Shown here: positions 17,620 through 26,376 of the stretch, in pieces
Layout of the letters: every line of letters begins with the position of its first letter
Numbering within the stretch: position 1 is the first letter of the stretch
Assembly (NCBI RefSeq): GCF_025643595.1
Contig: NZ_CP102826.1
Span: forward strand, 3,348,001 to 3,412,000
Source of the DNA: Saccharopolyspora rosea
GTDB lineage: Bacteria; Actinomycetota; Actinomycetes; Mycobacteriales; Pseudonocardiaceae
Length of the DNA stretch: 64,000 nt
Direction of reading: 5' to 3'
Position numbers and translations under genes: made by a program
The notes under the pieces: generated by a model
What the model saw: the letters and a program-made list of their open reading frames with translations, nothing else
Told to the model about the DNA's origin: nothing
Databases searched by the model: none

Positions 17620-18081
17620 ATGCGTGTCACCCGAGTCGCCGATCTTGTGGAAAGTGACGCCGTGGAGCTGGACCAAGCCGTCTTCCACCTCATGCGCCGA
17701 GCGATGCAGGAGCACAGCGCGAACTGGCAGGCGCGGCTGCCCCACCTGACCAAACCGCAGTACGCGGTGCTCAACGCGATCCGCGAGAACCCCGGCATCG
17801 AACAGGCGGCGCTCGGCCAACGCGCGGCGATCGACAAGGCGACCCTGGCATCGCTGCTGGTCCGCATGGAGCAGCGCGGCCTGATCACCCGCACCGTCGA
17901 CCGCACCGATCGCCGCCGGCGGCTGCTCGACCTCACCGCGGCGGGCCGCGCCGAACTGCGCGCGGTCACGCCGATCGCCGACGCGGTGGACGCCGAACTC
18001 CTCGACCGCCTCGCCCCGCACGAGCGCACCGAGTTGCACCGCCTGCTGGGCAAGCTCGCCCCGCCGGGCGCGCTCAGCTGA
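17620..18081 (+). CDS. MarR-family regulator of the vdc operon
   Basis: A 153-residue MarR protein with the winged helix at about residues 50-115 (ALGQRAAIDKATLASLLVRMEQRGLI, in the usual DRTDRRRRLLDLT wing context). MarR proteins next to aromatic-acid genes usually sense the aromatic acid. It is divergent from vdcBCD across the palindrome at 17561. The ATG at 17620 lacks a clear ribosome binding site; a GTG at 17650 is possible. Confidence 0.88.
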   Translation: MRVTRVADLVESDAVELDQAVFHLMRRAMQEHSANWQARLPHLTKPQYAVLNAIRENPGIEQAALGQRAAIDKATLASLLVRMEQRGLITRTVDRTDRRRRLLDLTAAGRAELRAVTPIADAVDAELLDRLAPHERTELHRLLGKLAPPGALS

Positions 18082-18093
18082 TCCGCACCCCGG

Positions 18094-18264
18094 TCACGCG
18101 GCGCGCGCCGATGCGTCGAGCCGCCGCAGCCGCAGCAACCACAGCTCCAGCTCGGCCAACTGCCCGTCGAGGAGCTCGCTGCCGTACATGTCGGGACTGG
18201 CACGCAGGGCCATCAACTCGTCCCAACGCCGTTCCATCTCCCCCACCAGGTCCCGCACCGTCAC
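18094..18264 (-). CDS. Small hypothetical protein (56 aa)
   Basis: Not recognised. I prefer the GTG at 18264 because GAGGAGG sits just upstream; the frame runs on to a GTG at 18327, which would add 21 residues. The product is a helical, charged protein rich in Leu, Glu and Arg (DLVGEMERRWDELMAL and LAELELWLLRLRRLD), with coiled-coil character. It converges on the MarR gene. Confidence 0.55.
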   Translation of the reverse strand: MTVRDLVGEMERRWDELMALRASPDMYGSELLDGQLAELELWLLRLRRLDASARAA

Positions 18265-18376
18265 ACCGTCCTCCTCGCCGAGTTGGTCACCGATCGTCGA
18301 CGCTACGAACACGGAGCGCACCCCCACCCGGGTCGAAAGTCACGACTTGCCCGCCCGGCTGTGGTGTGATCAGGAC

Positions 18377-18544
18377 ATGAGACGAGGACGCAGAGGCCAC
18401 CCGTGCGAACCGGACACCTCGCAGATCGGCCTGTGGCGCTGCGAGGTGTGCGGCCAGCAGTGGGAGATCCACGGCGTCGCGGGCCACCCCAGGATCCGCA
18501 AGGTCAGCCGCATCGGCTGGTTCTTCGCCAAGCTGCTGGGCTGA
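18377..18544 (+). CDS. Small zinc-ribbon-like protein (55 aa)
   Basis: Not recognised by name. The ATG at 18377 opens a basic 55-residue protein with a CxxC pair (WRCEVCGQQW), an upstream Cys and His, and a hydrophobic C-terminal end (IGWFFAKLLG). It could be a half zinc ribbon that dimerises. Its Cys/Trp pattern is unusual for random high-GC frames, which is the main support. Confidence 0.5.
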   Translation: MRRGRRGHPCEPDTSQIGLWRCEVCGQQWEIHGVAGHPRIRKVSRIGWFFAKLLG

Positions 18545-18783
18545 GCGCGCGGCTCGGCACCAGATCGCGAGCGCACCGCCGGCGCGCAGGACGCGCAGCG
18601 CCCCCGGGACGGGACGCGTGGTACCGGTCCGCTGCCAGGACTGCGCATGCGTGATGAGGCCGGGCGGTCCGGACGCGGCTCCGGAAAGGTGGTGCTGGTG
18701 ATCCGGGGCGCGGCGTTCGAGCCGATCGGTCGTTCGCTCGGCTAGTGTGATCGTTCCCGGCCGCGTTGGGAGGGATCGTCGCG

Positions 18784-19269
18784 ATGCCCAAGTTCACCTG
18801 GCACACGAGTGCAGTGCCCGAGACGTTGCCGGTGCGGCAGGTGTACGGGTTCCTGTTCGTCCCCGACGGCCGGCTGCTGCTGCGGCTGGACGGGCGGAAG
18901 CACTCGCTGCCCGGCGGGCGGCCGGAGCCGGGCGAGCAGCGCTACGTCGACATCCTGCGGCGGGAGACGCTCGAAGAGGTCACCGTGGAGATCGACGAGC
19001 CGCACTACCTGGGTTTCCAGTGCGTCGACGACGGTGTCGCGCCCTACGCGCAGGTGCGGATGGCCGCCGTGGTGACCAAGGTGCACCCGCCCGCGCCGGA
19101 TCCGGACAACGGCCGGATCTACCGGCGCCTGCTGGTGCACCCGTGCAAGGCCGGTGACCTGCTCGCCTGGGGCGAGACCGGCTACCTGCAGGCCGGTGCC
19201 GCGGCCGACGCCGCGGTGCGGGTGTTCGGCCTGCCGGGGGACGGCCTGCCCGACGCCGGGGACCTCTGA
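18784..19269 (+). CDS. NUDIX hydrolase with a slightly altered Nudix box
   Basis: A 161-residue Nudix protein. The box is recognisable (GGRPEPGE then RRETLEEVT) but has 8 rather than 7 residues between the first Glu and the RE pair, and Thr where Gly usually ends the box. Activity on a nucleoside diphosphate-X substrate is plausible but not assured. ATG at 18784 has GGAGGG upstream. No functional link to the pca operon that follows. Confidence 0.8.
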   Translation: MPKFTWHTSAVPETLPVRQVYGFLFVPDGRLLLRLDGRKHSLPGGRPEPGEQRYVDILRRETLEEVTVEIDEPHYLGFQCVDDGVAPYAQVRMAAVVTKVHPPAPDPDNGRIYRRLLVHPCKAGDLLAWGETGYLQAGAAADAAVRVFGLPGDGLPDAGDL

Positions 19270-19308
19270 AGCGCGCTCCTACCTGCCCCTTCGCACGCCT
19301 GTGCGCTC

Positions 19309-19338
19309 TTGACCTGGTTGTGACGCGTCTTCTATCGT
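19309..19338 (+). promoter_or_regulatory. Candidate promoter of the pca operon
   Basis: TTGACC at 19309 and TATCGT at 19333 with 18 bases between, both close to the main actinomycete sigma consensus. It would start transcription about 40 bases before pcaI. Confidence 0.5.
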
Positions 19339-19370
19339 TCGCATGAAGCACAAGTGTTCACTATGCGTAC
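19337..19370. promoter_or_regulatory. Imperfect inverted repeat, candidate IclR-type operator of the pca operon
   Basis: GTTCGCAT at 19337 and ATGCGTAC at 19363 are inverted (7 of 8 bases) with an 18-base gap, overlapping the expected transcription start. IclR regulators of pca genes act at such sites, and an IclR gene ends this operon. Confidence 0.4.
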
Positions 19371-19388
19371 GAAGTGGAGTTGGTCGGG

Positions 19389-20210
19389 GTGGCTCGCATC
19401 CTCCAGCTCGACGAGGCGATCGCGAAGCTGGTCAACGACGGCGACACGGTGGCCTTGGAGGGCTTCACCCACCTGATCCCGGTCGCGGCCGGACACGAGA
19501 TCATCCGGCAGGGGCGCCGGGACCTGACGCTGGTCCGGATGACCCCCGACATCGTCTACGACCAGATGATCGGCGCGGGCTGCGCGCGCAAGCTCGTCTT
19601 CTCCTGGGGCGGCAACCCCGGTGTCGGCTCGCTGCACCGGTTCCGGGACGCCATCCAGAACGGCTGGCCGGTACCGCTGGAGATCGAGGAGCACAGCCAC
19701 GCGGGCATGGCCAACCGCTACGCCGCCGGTGCCGCCGGGCTGCCGTTCGCGGTGCTGCGCGGCTACGTCGGCACCGATCTGCCCGAGCACACCGGCACCA
19801 TCAAGCCGATCGAATGCCCCTTCACCGGGGAGACGCTCGCCGCCGTGCCCGCCGTCAACCCCGACGTCGGGATCATCCACGCGCAGCAGGCCGACCGGCA
19901 GGGCAACGTCCAGATGTGGGGCATCACCGGGGTGCAGAAGGAGACCGTGCTGGCCTCGGCGCGTTCGCTGGTCACCGTCGAGGAGGTCGTCGACGAGCTC
20001 ACCCCGCGCCCCGGCGCCGTGGTGCTGCCGCGGTGGGCGGTCACCGCGGTCGCCGAGGTGCCCGGCGGGGCCCGCCCCTCCTACGCCCAGGGCTACTACG
20101 AACGCGACAACTCCTACTACCAGCAGTGGGACCCGATCAGCCGGGACCGCGAGAAGTTCGAGCAGTGGCTGGCCAGCGAGATCCGCACTACCGAGAGGAG
20201 CGCGCGATGA
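19389..20210 (+). CDS. pcaI: 3-oxoadipate CoA-transferase subunit A
   Basis: Alpha subunit (273 residues) of succinyl-CoA:3-oxoadipate CoA-transferase. It loads CoA onto 3-oxoadipate, the penultimate step of the beta-ketoadipate pathway. It closely resembles CatI/PcaI proteins (VNDGDTVALEGFTH, RMTPDIVYDQMIG and FSWGGNPGVGSLHRFRDA blocks). GTG at 19389 fits GGAG 9 bases upstream; a GTG at 19374 would add five residues. The stop overlaps pcaJ (ATGA). First gene of a six-gene operon. Confidence 0.93.
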   Translation: MARILQLDEAIAKLVNDGDTVALEGFTHLIPVAAGHEIIRQGRRDLTLVRMTPDIVYDQMIGAGCARKLVFSWGGNPGVGSLHRFRDAIQNGWPVPLEIEEHSHAGMANRYAAGAAGLPFAVLRGYVGTDLPEHTGTIKPIECPFTGETLAAVPAVNPDVGIIHAQQADRQGNVQMWGITGVQKETVLASARSLVTVEEVVDELTPRPGAVVLPRWAVTAVAEVPGGARPSYAQGYYERDNSYYQQWDPISRDREKFEQWLASEIRTTERSAR

Positions 20211-20983
20211 CGTCGCAGGAGTTCACCTCCGACGAGATGATGACCGTCGCCGCGGCCCGGTCGCTGCGCGACGGGGCCGCCTGCTTCGTCGGCATCGGCC
20301 TGCCCAGCACCGCCGCGAACCTCGCCCGGCGCACGCACGCCCCGAACCTGGTGCTCATCTACGAGTCGGGCACGCTCGGGGCCAAGCCGGACCGGCTGCC
20401 GCTGTCCATCGGCGACGGCGTGCTCGCCGACACCGCCGACTCGGTGATCAGCGTGCCGGAGATCTTCAACTACTGGTTGCAGCCCGGCCGCATCGACATC
20501 GGCTTCCTCGGCGGCGCGCAGGTCGACCGGTTCGGCAACATCAACACCACCGTCATCGGCGGCTACTACGCCAACCCGAAGGTCCGGCTGCCCGGTGCCG
20601 GCGGTGCCCCGGAGATCGCCGCGTCCTGCCGCGAGGTGCTCATCGTGATGCGGATGAGCTCGCGGTCGTTCGTCGAGAAGCTCGACTTCGTCACCTCGGT
20701 CGGGTACGGCTCGGGCAACGGGGACCGCGAGCGGTTGGGGTTGCGCGGCCGGGGACCGGTGAAGATCATCACCGATCTCGGGGTGCTCGAACCCGACCCG
20801 GAGACCAGCGAGTTCACCCTCACCCGGCTCAACCCGGGCGCGACCGTCGAGCAGGCCCGGGAAGCCGCCGGGTGGCCGCTGAAGGTCGCCGCCGACCTGC
20901 CCGTGCAGGACGCGCCGACCGACACCGAGCTCACCGTGCTGCGCGAGCTCAAGGCCACCATCGACAACGGGGAGACGAAGTGA
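20207..20983 (+). CDS. pcaJ: 3-oxoadipate CoA-transferase subunit B
   Basis: Beta subunit, 258 residues, carrying the catalytic Glu53 in IYESGTLG that forms the glutamyl-CoA intermediate. The GAPEI and VITDLGVLE-like blocks match CatJ/PcaJ. Start and stop both overlap neighbours by 4 bases, which ties expression to pcaI and pcaF. Confidence 0.93.
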   Translation: MTSQEFTSDEMMTVAAARSLRDGAACFVGIGLPSTAANLARRTHAPNLVLIYESGTLGAKPDRLPLSIGDGVLADTADSVISVPEIFNYWLQPGRIDIGFLGGAQVDRFGNINTTVIGGYYANPKVRLPGAGGAPEIAASCREVLIVMRMSSRSFVEKLDFVTSVGYGSGNGDRERLGLRGRGPVKIITDLGVLEPDPETSEFTLTRLNPGATVEQAREAAGWPLKVAADLPVQDAPTDTELTVLRELKATIDNGETK

Positions 20984-22158
20984 GCGACGCCTTCATCCTG
21001 GACGCGGTCCGCACGCCGTTCGGCCGCTACGGCAAGGGCCTGGCCGGCGTGCGCCCCGACGACCTCGCCGCGCACGTGGTCGGCTCGCTCGTCGGACGCC
21101 ACGCCGACCTCGACCCGGCCGCCATCGACGACATCCAGTTCGGTGACGCCAACGGCGCGGGCGAGGACAACCGCAACGTCGCCCGGATGGCCGCGCTGCT
21201 GGCCGGGCTGCCCACCAGCGTTCCCGGTGCCACGGTCAACCGGCTGTGCGGCTCCGGGCTGGAGGCCGCCGTCAACGCCAGTCGCACCGTGCAGGTCGGC
21301 GACGCCGAGCTGGTGATCGCCGGTGGCGTCGAGTCGATGAGCCGGGCGCCGTGGGTGCTGCCCAAGCCCGAGGGCGGCTTCCCGCGCGGGCACGAGACGC
21401 TGCACTCCACGACGCTGGGTTGGCGCATGGTCAACCCACGCATGCCGGAGAAGTGGACGATCGCGCTCGGCGCGAGCGCGGAGATCCTCGCCGACCGGTA
21501 CGAGATCAGCCGCGCCGAGCAGGACGCGTTCGCGCTGCGCAGCCACCAGCGGGCCGCCGCGGCCTGGGAGGCCGGGCTGTTCGACGCCGAGGTCGTCCCC
21601 GTCCCGGACACCGAGCTGACCCGCGACGAGGGCGTGCGGGCGAACTCCTCGCTGGAGGCGCTGGGCAAGCTCAAGCCGGCGTTCCGCGCCGACGGCACGG
21701 TCACCCCGGGCAACTCCTCACCGCTCAACGACGGCGCCGCCGCGCTGCTGGTGGGCACGGAGTCCGCCGCCCAGCGCATCGGCGCCGCGCCGCTGGCGCG
21801 GATCGTCAGCCGCGCGGCCGCCGGGGTCGACCCGGACGTGTTCGGCATCGGCCCGGTCGAGGCGGCCAACACCGCGTTGCGGCGCGCCGGGATCGGCTGG
21901 GGCGACCTGACCGCCGTCGAGCTCAACGAGGCGTTCGCAGCGCAGTCGCTGGCGTGCCTGGCGGAGTGGCCCGAACTGGACCCGGAGATCGTCAACGTGC
22001 AGGGCGGCGCGATCGCCATCGGCCACCCGCTCGGCGCGTCCGGGGCGCGGATCCTCGGTACCCTCGCCCACCAGCTGCACCGCGCCGGGGGCGGCTGGGG
22101 CCTGGCCGCGATCTGCATCGGCGTCGGCCAGGGGCTGGCCGTCGTGCTGCACGCCTGA
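20980..22158 (+). CDS. pcaF: 3-oxoadipyl-CoA thiolase
   Basis: Thiolase of 392 residues that splits 3-oxoadipyl-CoA into succinyl-CoA and acetyl-CoA, ending the pathway. The nucleophile Cys90 lies in NRLCGSG; the C-terminal GGAIAIGHPLGASG and CIGVGQG motifs carry the catalytic His and second Cys. GTG start overlaps the pcaJ stop. This thiolase could also serve the phenylacetate pathway, whose last step is the same, since no separate paaJ is visible. Confidence 0.93.
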   Translation: MSDAFILDAVRTPFGRYGKGLAGVRPDDLAAHVVGSLVGRHADLDPAAIDDIQFGDANGAGEDNRNVARMAALLAGLPTSVPGATVNRLCGSGLEAAVNASRTVQVGDAELVIAGGVESMSRAPWVLPKPEGGFPRGHETLHSTTLGWRMVNPRMPEKWTIALGASAEILADRYEISRAEQDAFALRSHQRAAAAWEAGLFDAEVVPVPDTELTRDEGVRANSSLEALGKLKPAFRADGTVTPGNSSPLNDGAAALLVGTESAAQRIGAAPLARIVSRAAAGVDPDVFGIGPVEAANTALRRAGIGWGDLTAVELNEAFAAQSLACLAEWPELDPEIVNVQGGAIAIGHPLGASGARILGTLAHQLHRAGGGWGLAAICIGVGQGLAVVLHA

Positions 22159-22214
22159 TCTGGTGGCCGCCGAATGCACATCCGAACAGCTCGTCGGACC
22201 GGAGAACGGCAACG

Positions 22215-23555
22215 ATGACCGAACCTTCGCTGTTCGCGCCCATGTCCAGCACTCCGGAGGCGGCCGAGCGCACCGGTCGCCGCGCCTGGGTGCAGGCGAT
22301 GCTGGACTTCGAGCGGGCGCTGGCCGCGGCGCAGTCCTCGGCCGGGATCGTCCCGGCCGAGGCCGCGGCCGAGATCGCCCGGTGCTGCCGGGCGGAACTG
22401 TTCGACGCGGACTCGATCGCCGAGCGGGCCGTGTCCTCGGCGACTCCGGTGATCGCGCTGGTGCGCGATCTGACCGGCGCGGTGGACCCGGCCGCCCGGC
22501 CGCACGTGCACCGCGGCGCGACCAGCCAGGACGTCGTGGACACCGCGGCGATGCTGATCGCCCGGAGCGTGCTGGACCTGGTCGTGGCGGACCTGGCAGC
22601 GGCCGCGCGGGAATGCGCCCGGCTCGCCGAACAGCACCGGGACACGGTGCTGATCGGCCGGTCGCTGCTGCAGCAGGCGTTGCCGACGACGTTCGGCTGC
22701 CGCGCGGCCGGGTGGCTGACCGCCCTCGACGACGCCGCGACCGGACTGCGCCGGGTCCGCGACCAGCGGCTCGCGGTGCAGCTGGGCGGACCGGCGGGGA
22801 CGCTGTCGGCGCTCGGCGCCGGCGGTGCGCGCGTCGTGGGACTGCTGGCGGCCGAGCTCGGCCTGGCCGAGCCGGTCGTGCCGTGGCACACCGACCGCTC
22901 GCGCGTCGCCGAGCTCGCCGGGGCGCTGGGCAGCGCGGCCGGGGTGCTCGGCAAGATCGCGCTGGACGTGGAGCTGCACGCGCAGACCGAGGTCGGCGAG
23001 CTCACCGAGGGCCGCTCCGGCGGTTCCTCGGCCATGCCGCACAAGCAGAACCCGGTGTCGGCGGTGCTGGTCACCGCCGCGAGCAAGCGGGTGCCCGGAC
23101 TGGTGGCCACGCTGCTGTCGGCCATGCCCCAGGAGTACGAACGCGCCGCCGGCGCGTGGCAGTCCGAGTGGGAACCGCTGACCGAATTGCTGCGGGTGGT
23201 CGCCGCCGCGGCCGCCACCACCCGCGACCTGCTGGCCGGGCTGCGCGTCCACCCGGAGCGGATGGCCGCCAACCTGGAGCTGACCGGCGGCCTGGTCATG
23301 GCCGAGGCCGCCGCCGGGGCGCTGATGGGCGCCCTCGGCCGCACCGAGGCCCAGGACCTCGTCGCGGAGCTGTGCCGCTGCGCGGTGCGCCGGGGCACGA
23401 CGTTGCGCGCGGAACTGCTGCGGGATTCCCGGGTGCGCGCGGTGCTGTCCGAGCAGGACGTCGTGGCCGCCACCGAACCCGCCGACCACCTCGGATCGGC
23501 GCGCGAGTTCGTCGACCGCGCGCTGTCCGCCCACTCCGGAAGGGAGTACGCGTGA
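22215..23555 (+). CDS. pcaB: 3-carboxy-cis,cis-muconate cycloisomerase
   Basis: A 446-residue member of the fumarase/aspartase superfamily. It cyclises 3-carboxy-cis,cis-muconate to the 4-carboxymuconolactone. The superfamily signature GGSSAMPHKQNP is at about residues 271-282, and HRGATSQDVVDTA near residue 100 is the TSQD region of PcaB. ATG at 22215. It is the only gene of the operon with a real gap (56 bases) upstream. Confidence 0.93.
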   Translation: MTEPSLFAPMSSTPEAAERTGRRAWVQAMLDFERALAAAQSSAGIVPAEAAAEIARCCRAELFDADSIAERAVSSATPVIALVRDLTGAVDPAARPHVHRGATSQDVVDTAAMLIARSVLDLVVADLAAAARECARLAEQHRDTVLIGRSLLQQALPTTFGCRAAGWLTALDDAATGLRRVRDQRLAVQLGGPAGTLSALGAGGARVVGLLAAELGLAEPVVPWHTDRSRVAELAGALGSAAGVLGKIALDVELHAQTEVGELTEGRSGGSSAMPHKQNPVSAVLVTAASKRVPGLVATLLSAMPQEYERAAGAWQSEWEPLTELLRVVAAAAATTRDLLAGLRVHPERMAANLELTGGLVMAEAAAGALMGALGRTEAQDLVAELCRCAVRRGTTLRAELLRDSRVRAVLSEQDVVAATEPADHLGSAREFVDRALSAHSGREYA

Positions 23556-24313
23556 TCGTCAACCACGAACTGACCGGGCCGCCGGACGCCCCGGTCGTGG
23601 TGCTGTCCAACTCCATCGGCACCGACCTGCACCTGTGGGACGAGCAGGTGCCCGCCCTCGCCGAGCGGTTCCGCGTGCTGCGCTACGACCAGCGCGGCCA
23701 CGGCGGCACCCCCGCTCCGCCCGGTCCCTACGGGCTCGCCGACCTCGGTGGCGACGTGCTGGAGCTGCTGGACTCGCTCGGCGTGCGGCGCGCCCACTTC
23801 GCCGGGGTCTCGATCGGCGGCATGACCGGCATGTGGCTGGCCGAGCACGCCCCGGACCGCATCGACCGGCTGGCGCTGATCTGCACCTCCGCCGAGCTCG
23901 GGCCGGCGCGGGGCTGGCGCGACCGCGCCGCGGTGGTGCGCGAGCAGGGCATGCAGCCGATGGTCGAACCGTCGCTGCCGAAGTGGTTCACCCCGGAGGC
24001 GCTGGCCGACCCGGTGCGGGTGGAGAAGTTCAGCAAAGCGCTCCAAGCGTGCGTCCCGGAGGGCTACGCGGGCTGCTGCGAGGCGATCGCCTCGATGGAC
24101 CTGCTGCCCCGGCTCGGCGCGATCGCCGCGCCGACCCTGGTCATCGCGGGCGCCGAGGACCCGGCCACGCCGCCCGAGCACGGCGAGCGGATCGTCGCGG
24201 CCGTGCCCGGCTCGCGCCTGGAGGTCCTCTCCCCCGCCGCGCACCTGGCCAACGCCGAACAGCCCGCCGCCGTCAACCGGCTGCTGCTGGACCACTTCAC
24301 GAGGAGCCTGTGA
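23552..24313 (+). CDS. pcaD: 3-oxoadipate enol-lactonase
   Basis: An alpha/beta hydrolase of 253 residues that opens 3-oxoadipate enol-lactone. The triad is visible: Ser87 (GVSIGG), the Asp in GAEDPATP, and the His in SPAAHLAN. Typical PcaD opening (VVLSNSIGTDLHLWD). GTG start overlaps the pcaB stop. In many actinomycetes pcaD is fused to pcaC; here the two are separate but overlap by one base. Confidence 0.93.
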   Translation: MIVNHELTGPPDAPVVVLSNSIGTDLHLWDEQVPALAERFRVLRYDQRGHGGTPAPPGPYGLADLGGDVLELLDSLGVRRAHFAGVSIGGMTGMWLAEHAPDRIDRLALICTSAELGPARGWRDRAAVVREQGMQPMVEPSLPKWFTPEALADPVRVEKFSKALQACVPEGYAGCCEAIASMDLLPRLGAIAAPTLVIAGAEDPATPPEHGERIVAAVPGSRLEVLSPAAHLANAEQPAAVNRLLLDHFTRSL

Positions 24314-24708
24314 TGTCCGACCGCCTCGACGACGACGCCCGGCACGCGCAGGGCATGGGGACCCGCCGCGCGGTGCTCGGCGACGAGCACGTGGACCGGG
24401 CGAACTCGAAGATCACCCCGTTCACCGCGGGCTTCCAGGACTTCATCACCCGCTACGCGTGGGGCGAGCTGTGGAGCGGCGACGGCGTGGACCGGCGCAC
24501 CCGCAGCATGCTGACCCTGGCGATCCTGGCCGCGCTGGGCTGCGAGGACGAGTTCGCCATGCACGTCAAGGCGGCGCGGCGCAACGGCGTGCCGCCGGAG
24601 CAGATCCGCGAGGTGCTCATGCACGTCGCCATCTACGCCGGGGTGCCCCGCGCGAACAGCGCCTTCGCGATCGCCAATACGATTCTCGGTGACGGCGAGT
24701 CCGACTGA
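24313..24708 (+). CDS. pcaC: 4-carboxymuconolactone decarboxylase
   Basis: A 131-residue CMD-family protein that decarboxylates 4-carboxymuconolactone. The AhpD-like helical core contains RRTRSMLTLAILAALG and the EVLMHVAIYAGVPRANSA block with the conserved His. It starts within the pcaD stop (TGATG), and GAGGAG precedes it. Confidence 0.93.
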   Translation: MSDRLDDDARHAQGMGTRRAVLGDEHVDRANSKITPFTAGFQDFITRYAWGELWSGDGVDRRTRSMLTLAILAALGCEDEFAMHVKAARRNGVPPEQIREVLMHVAIYAGVPRANSAFAIANTILGDGESD

Positions 24709-24720
24709 GAGAGGGTCACG

Positions 24721-25521
24721 ATGGAGCCTGTGTCCGAGGGCGGTTACGTCCAGTCGCTGGCGCGCGGGCTCATGGTGATCCGCGCCTTCGACGAGGCGCA
24801 CCCCGAGATGACGCTGTCCGAGGTCGCCCGCGCGACCGACCTGTCGCGCGCGGCGGCCCGGCGGTTCCTGCACACCCTGGTGCACCTGGGCTACGTCTGG
24901 ACCGACGGGCGGGTCTTCGCGCTCACCCCGCGGGTGCTGGAGCTGGGGTTCGCGTACCTGTCGAGCGTGTCGCTGCCGGAGATCGCCCAGCCGTACCTGG
25001 AGCGGCTCACCGCCGAGGTGCACGAGTCGGCGTCGGTGTCGGTGCTCGACGGACCGGACATCGTCTACGTGGCCCGCGTTCCCACCTCGCGGATCATGAC
25101 CGTGTCGATCAACATCGGCACCCGCTTCCCCGCCTACGCCACGTCGATGGGACGGGTTCTGCTGGCGGGTCTGCCCCCGGACGCTCTCGACAGCTACCTC
25201 GACGAGGTGGAGCTGCGCCCGCTCGGGCCGCACACCGTGGGCACTCCCGACGAGCTGCGCGGGGAGCTCGACGTGGTGCGGCGGCAGGGCTGGGCGCTGG
25301 TCGACCAGGAGCTGGAGGCCGGGTTGCGGTCGATCGCCGCGCCGATCCGGGACCGCGCCGACCGGGTGGTGGCCGCGGTGAACATCTCCTCGCACGCCAG
25401 CCGCACCAGCCCGCGCGACGCCGAGGAGAAGCTCCTGCCGCCGCTGCTGGAGACCGCCGGCCGGATCGAGGCCGACCTGCGGGTCGCCCCGAACCCCCGT
25501 TCCGGCGCGCTGCCGCGGTGA
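24721..25521 (+). CDS. pcaR: IclR-family regulator, probable PcaR
   Basis: A 266-residue IclR protein, last gene of the pca operon, 12 bases after pcaC. It has an N-terminal winged helix (TLSEVARATDLSRAAARRFL) and an effector domain with RFPAYATSMGRVLLAG. It closely resembles the PcaR/PobR group that senses protocatechuate or 3-oxoadipate. It would act at the promoter region around 19309-19370, so the operon is probably self-regulated. Symbol is by context. Confidence 0.85.
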   Translation: MEPVSEGGYVQSLARGLMVIRAFDEAHPEMTLSEVARATDLSRAAARRFLHTLVHLGYVWTDGRVFALTPRVLELGFAYLSSVSLPEIAQPYLERLTAEVHESASVSVLDGPDIVYVARVPTSRIMTVSINIGTRFPAYATSMGRVLLAGLPPDALDSYLDEVELRPLGPHTVGTPDELRGELDVVRRQGWALVDQELEAGLRSIAAPIRDRADRVVAAVNISSHASRTSPRDAEEKLLPPLLETAGRIEADLRVAPNPRSGALPR

Positions 25522-25539
25522 TCCTTCCCGGTCCGGCGC

Positions 25540-26298
25540 TCAGCCGTCCCGGGTGACGGCGGGGATCTTGGCGTAGAAGTCCCGGATGTGGTCGGTCATG
25601 TGGCGTTCGGCGGCGTCGCCGTCGCGAGCGCGCAGTGCCTCCAGGACGGCGCGGTGGTCCGCGCGCAGGCCCTCGGCGATGCGCGTCCAGGAGTCGCCGA
25701 GGTCGTGGAACGCCTGCCGCAGCGGCAGCCGCAGGGACTCGCGGATGGCGGTGGTCATGTCCGCGACCAGCCGGTTCCCGCCCGCCTCGGCGATCGCGAC
25801 GTGGAAGGCGGTGTCCAGCTCGTTGAAGCGGTCGCGGTCCAGGTCCGGATCGTCCATCGCGTCCACGAGCCGGACGAGTTCGTCCAGTTCGGACTCGGTG
25901 GCGCGCAGCGCGGCGTTGCGCGCGCTCTCCCGCTCCAGCATCAACCGGGCCTCGACCACGTCGTGCAGCGGGAAGTTCGCCAGGGCGACGTGCAACCGCA
26001 GGAAGCGGGTCAGCGCCTGGTTGGGCAGCGCCGCGACCGTGGTGCCCGAATCCGGCCCGGTGCCCACCGACATCCGCAGCACGCCCTGGGCCTGCAACGA
26101 GCGCAGCGCCTCGCGCACCGCCGAGCGGCTGACGCCGAGCATGCTCGCCAGGTCGCGCTCGGCGGGCAACCGGTCGCCGACCCGCAGCGCGCCGCTGAGG
26201 ATCTGCTCCTCGACCCGGTCGATGACCAGCTCGTAGGTGTGCGAGCGGGCGACCGGCCGCCAGGCCGCGTCGCCGTGATCCTGCTCCGCCGTCGTCAT
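25540..26298 (-). CDS. lldR: FadR-subfamily GntR regulator, probable L-lactate regulator
   Basis: A 252-residue GntR protein with an N-terminal winged helix (RLPAERDLASMLGVSRSAVREALRSLQ region, about residues 40-75). The C-terminal all-helical FCD sensor domain has its metal-site Asp/His residues (FNELDTAFHVAIAEAGGN; later DHRAVLEAL). ATG at 26298 behind GGAGGAG. It is divergent from lutABC across a gap with two FadR-type operators, the usual LldR/LutR arrangement. Effector is probably L-lactate. Confidence 0.85.
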   Translation of the reverse strand: MTTAEQDHGDAAWRPVARSHTYELVIDRVEEQILSGALRVGDRLPAERDLASMLGVSRSAVREALRSLQAQGVLRMSVGTGPDSGTTVAALPNQALTRFLRLHVALANFPLHDVVEARLMLERESARNAALRATESELDELVRLVDAMDDPDLDRDRFNELDTAFHVAIAEAGGNRLVADMTTAIRESLRLPLRQAFHDLGDSWTRIAEGLRADHRAVLEALRARDGDAAERHMTDHIRDFYAKIPAVTRDG

Positions 26299-26376
26299 CC
26301 ACTCCTCCACGCGCCTCGGTTCGGGTCCGAGCCTACGTGCGATCGTCGACCCGCCTGCGCCTGCTGACCGATCGCC

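Noticed and set aside
18545-18783. Possible small gene between the zinc-ribbon protein and the NUDIX gene
   Set aside because: Open frames lack ribosome sites and protein-like composition. Only promoter-like sequence near 18743 is seen.
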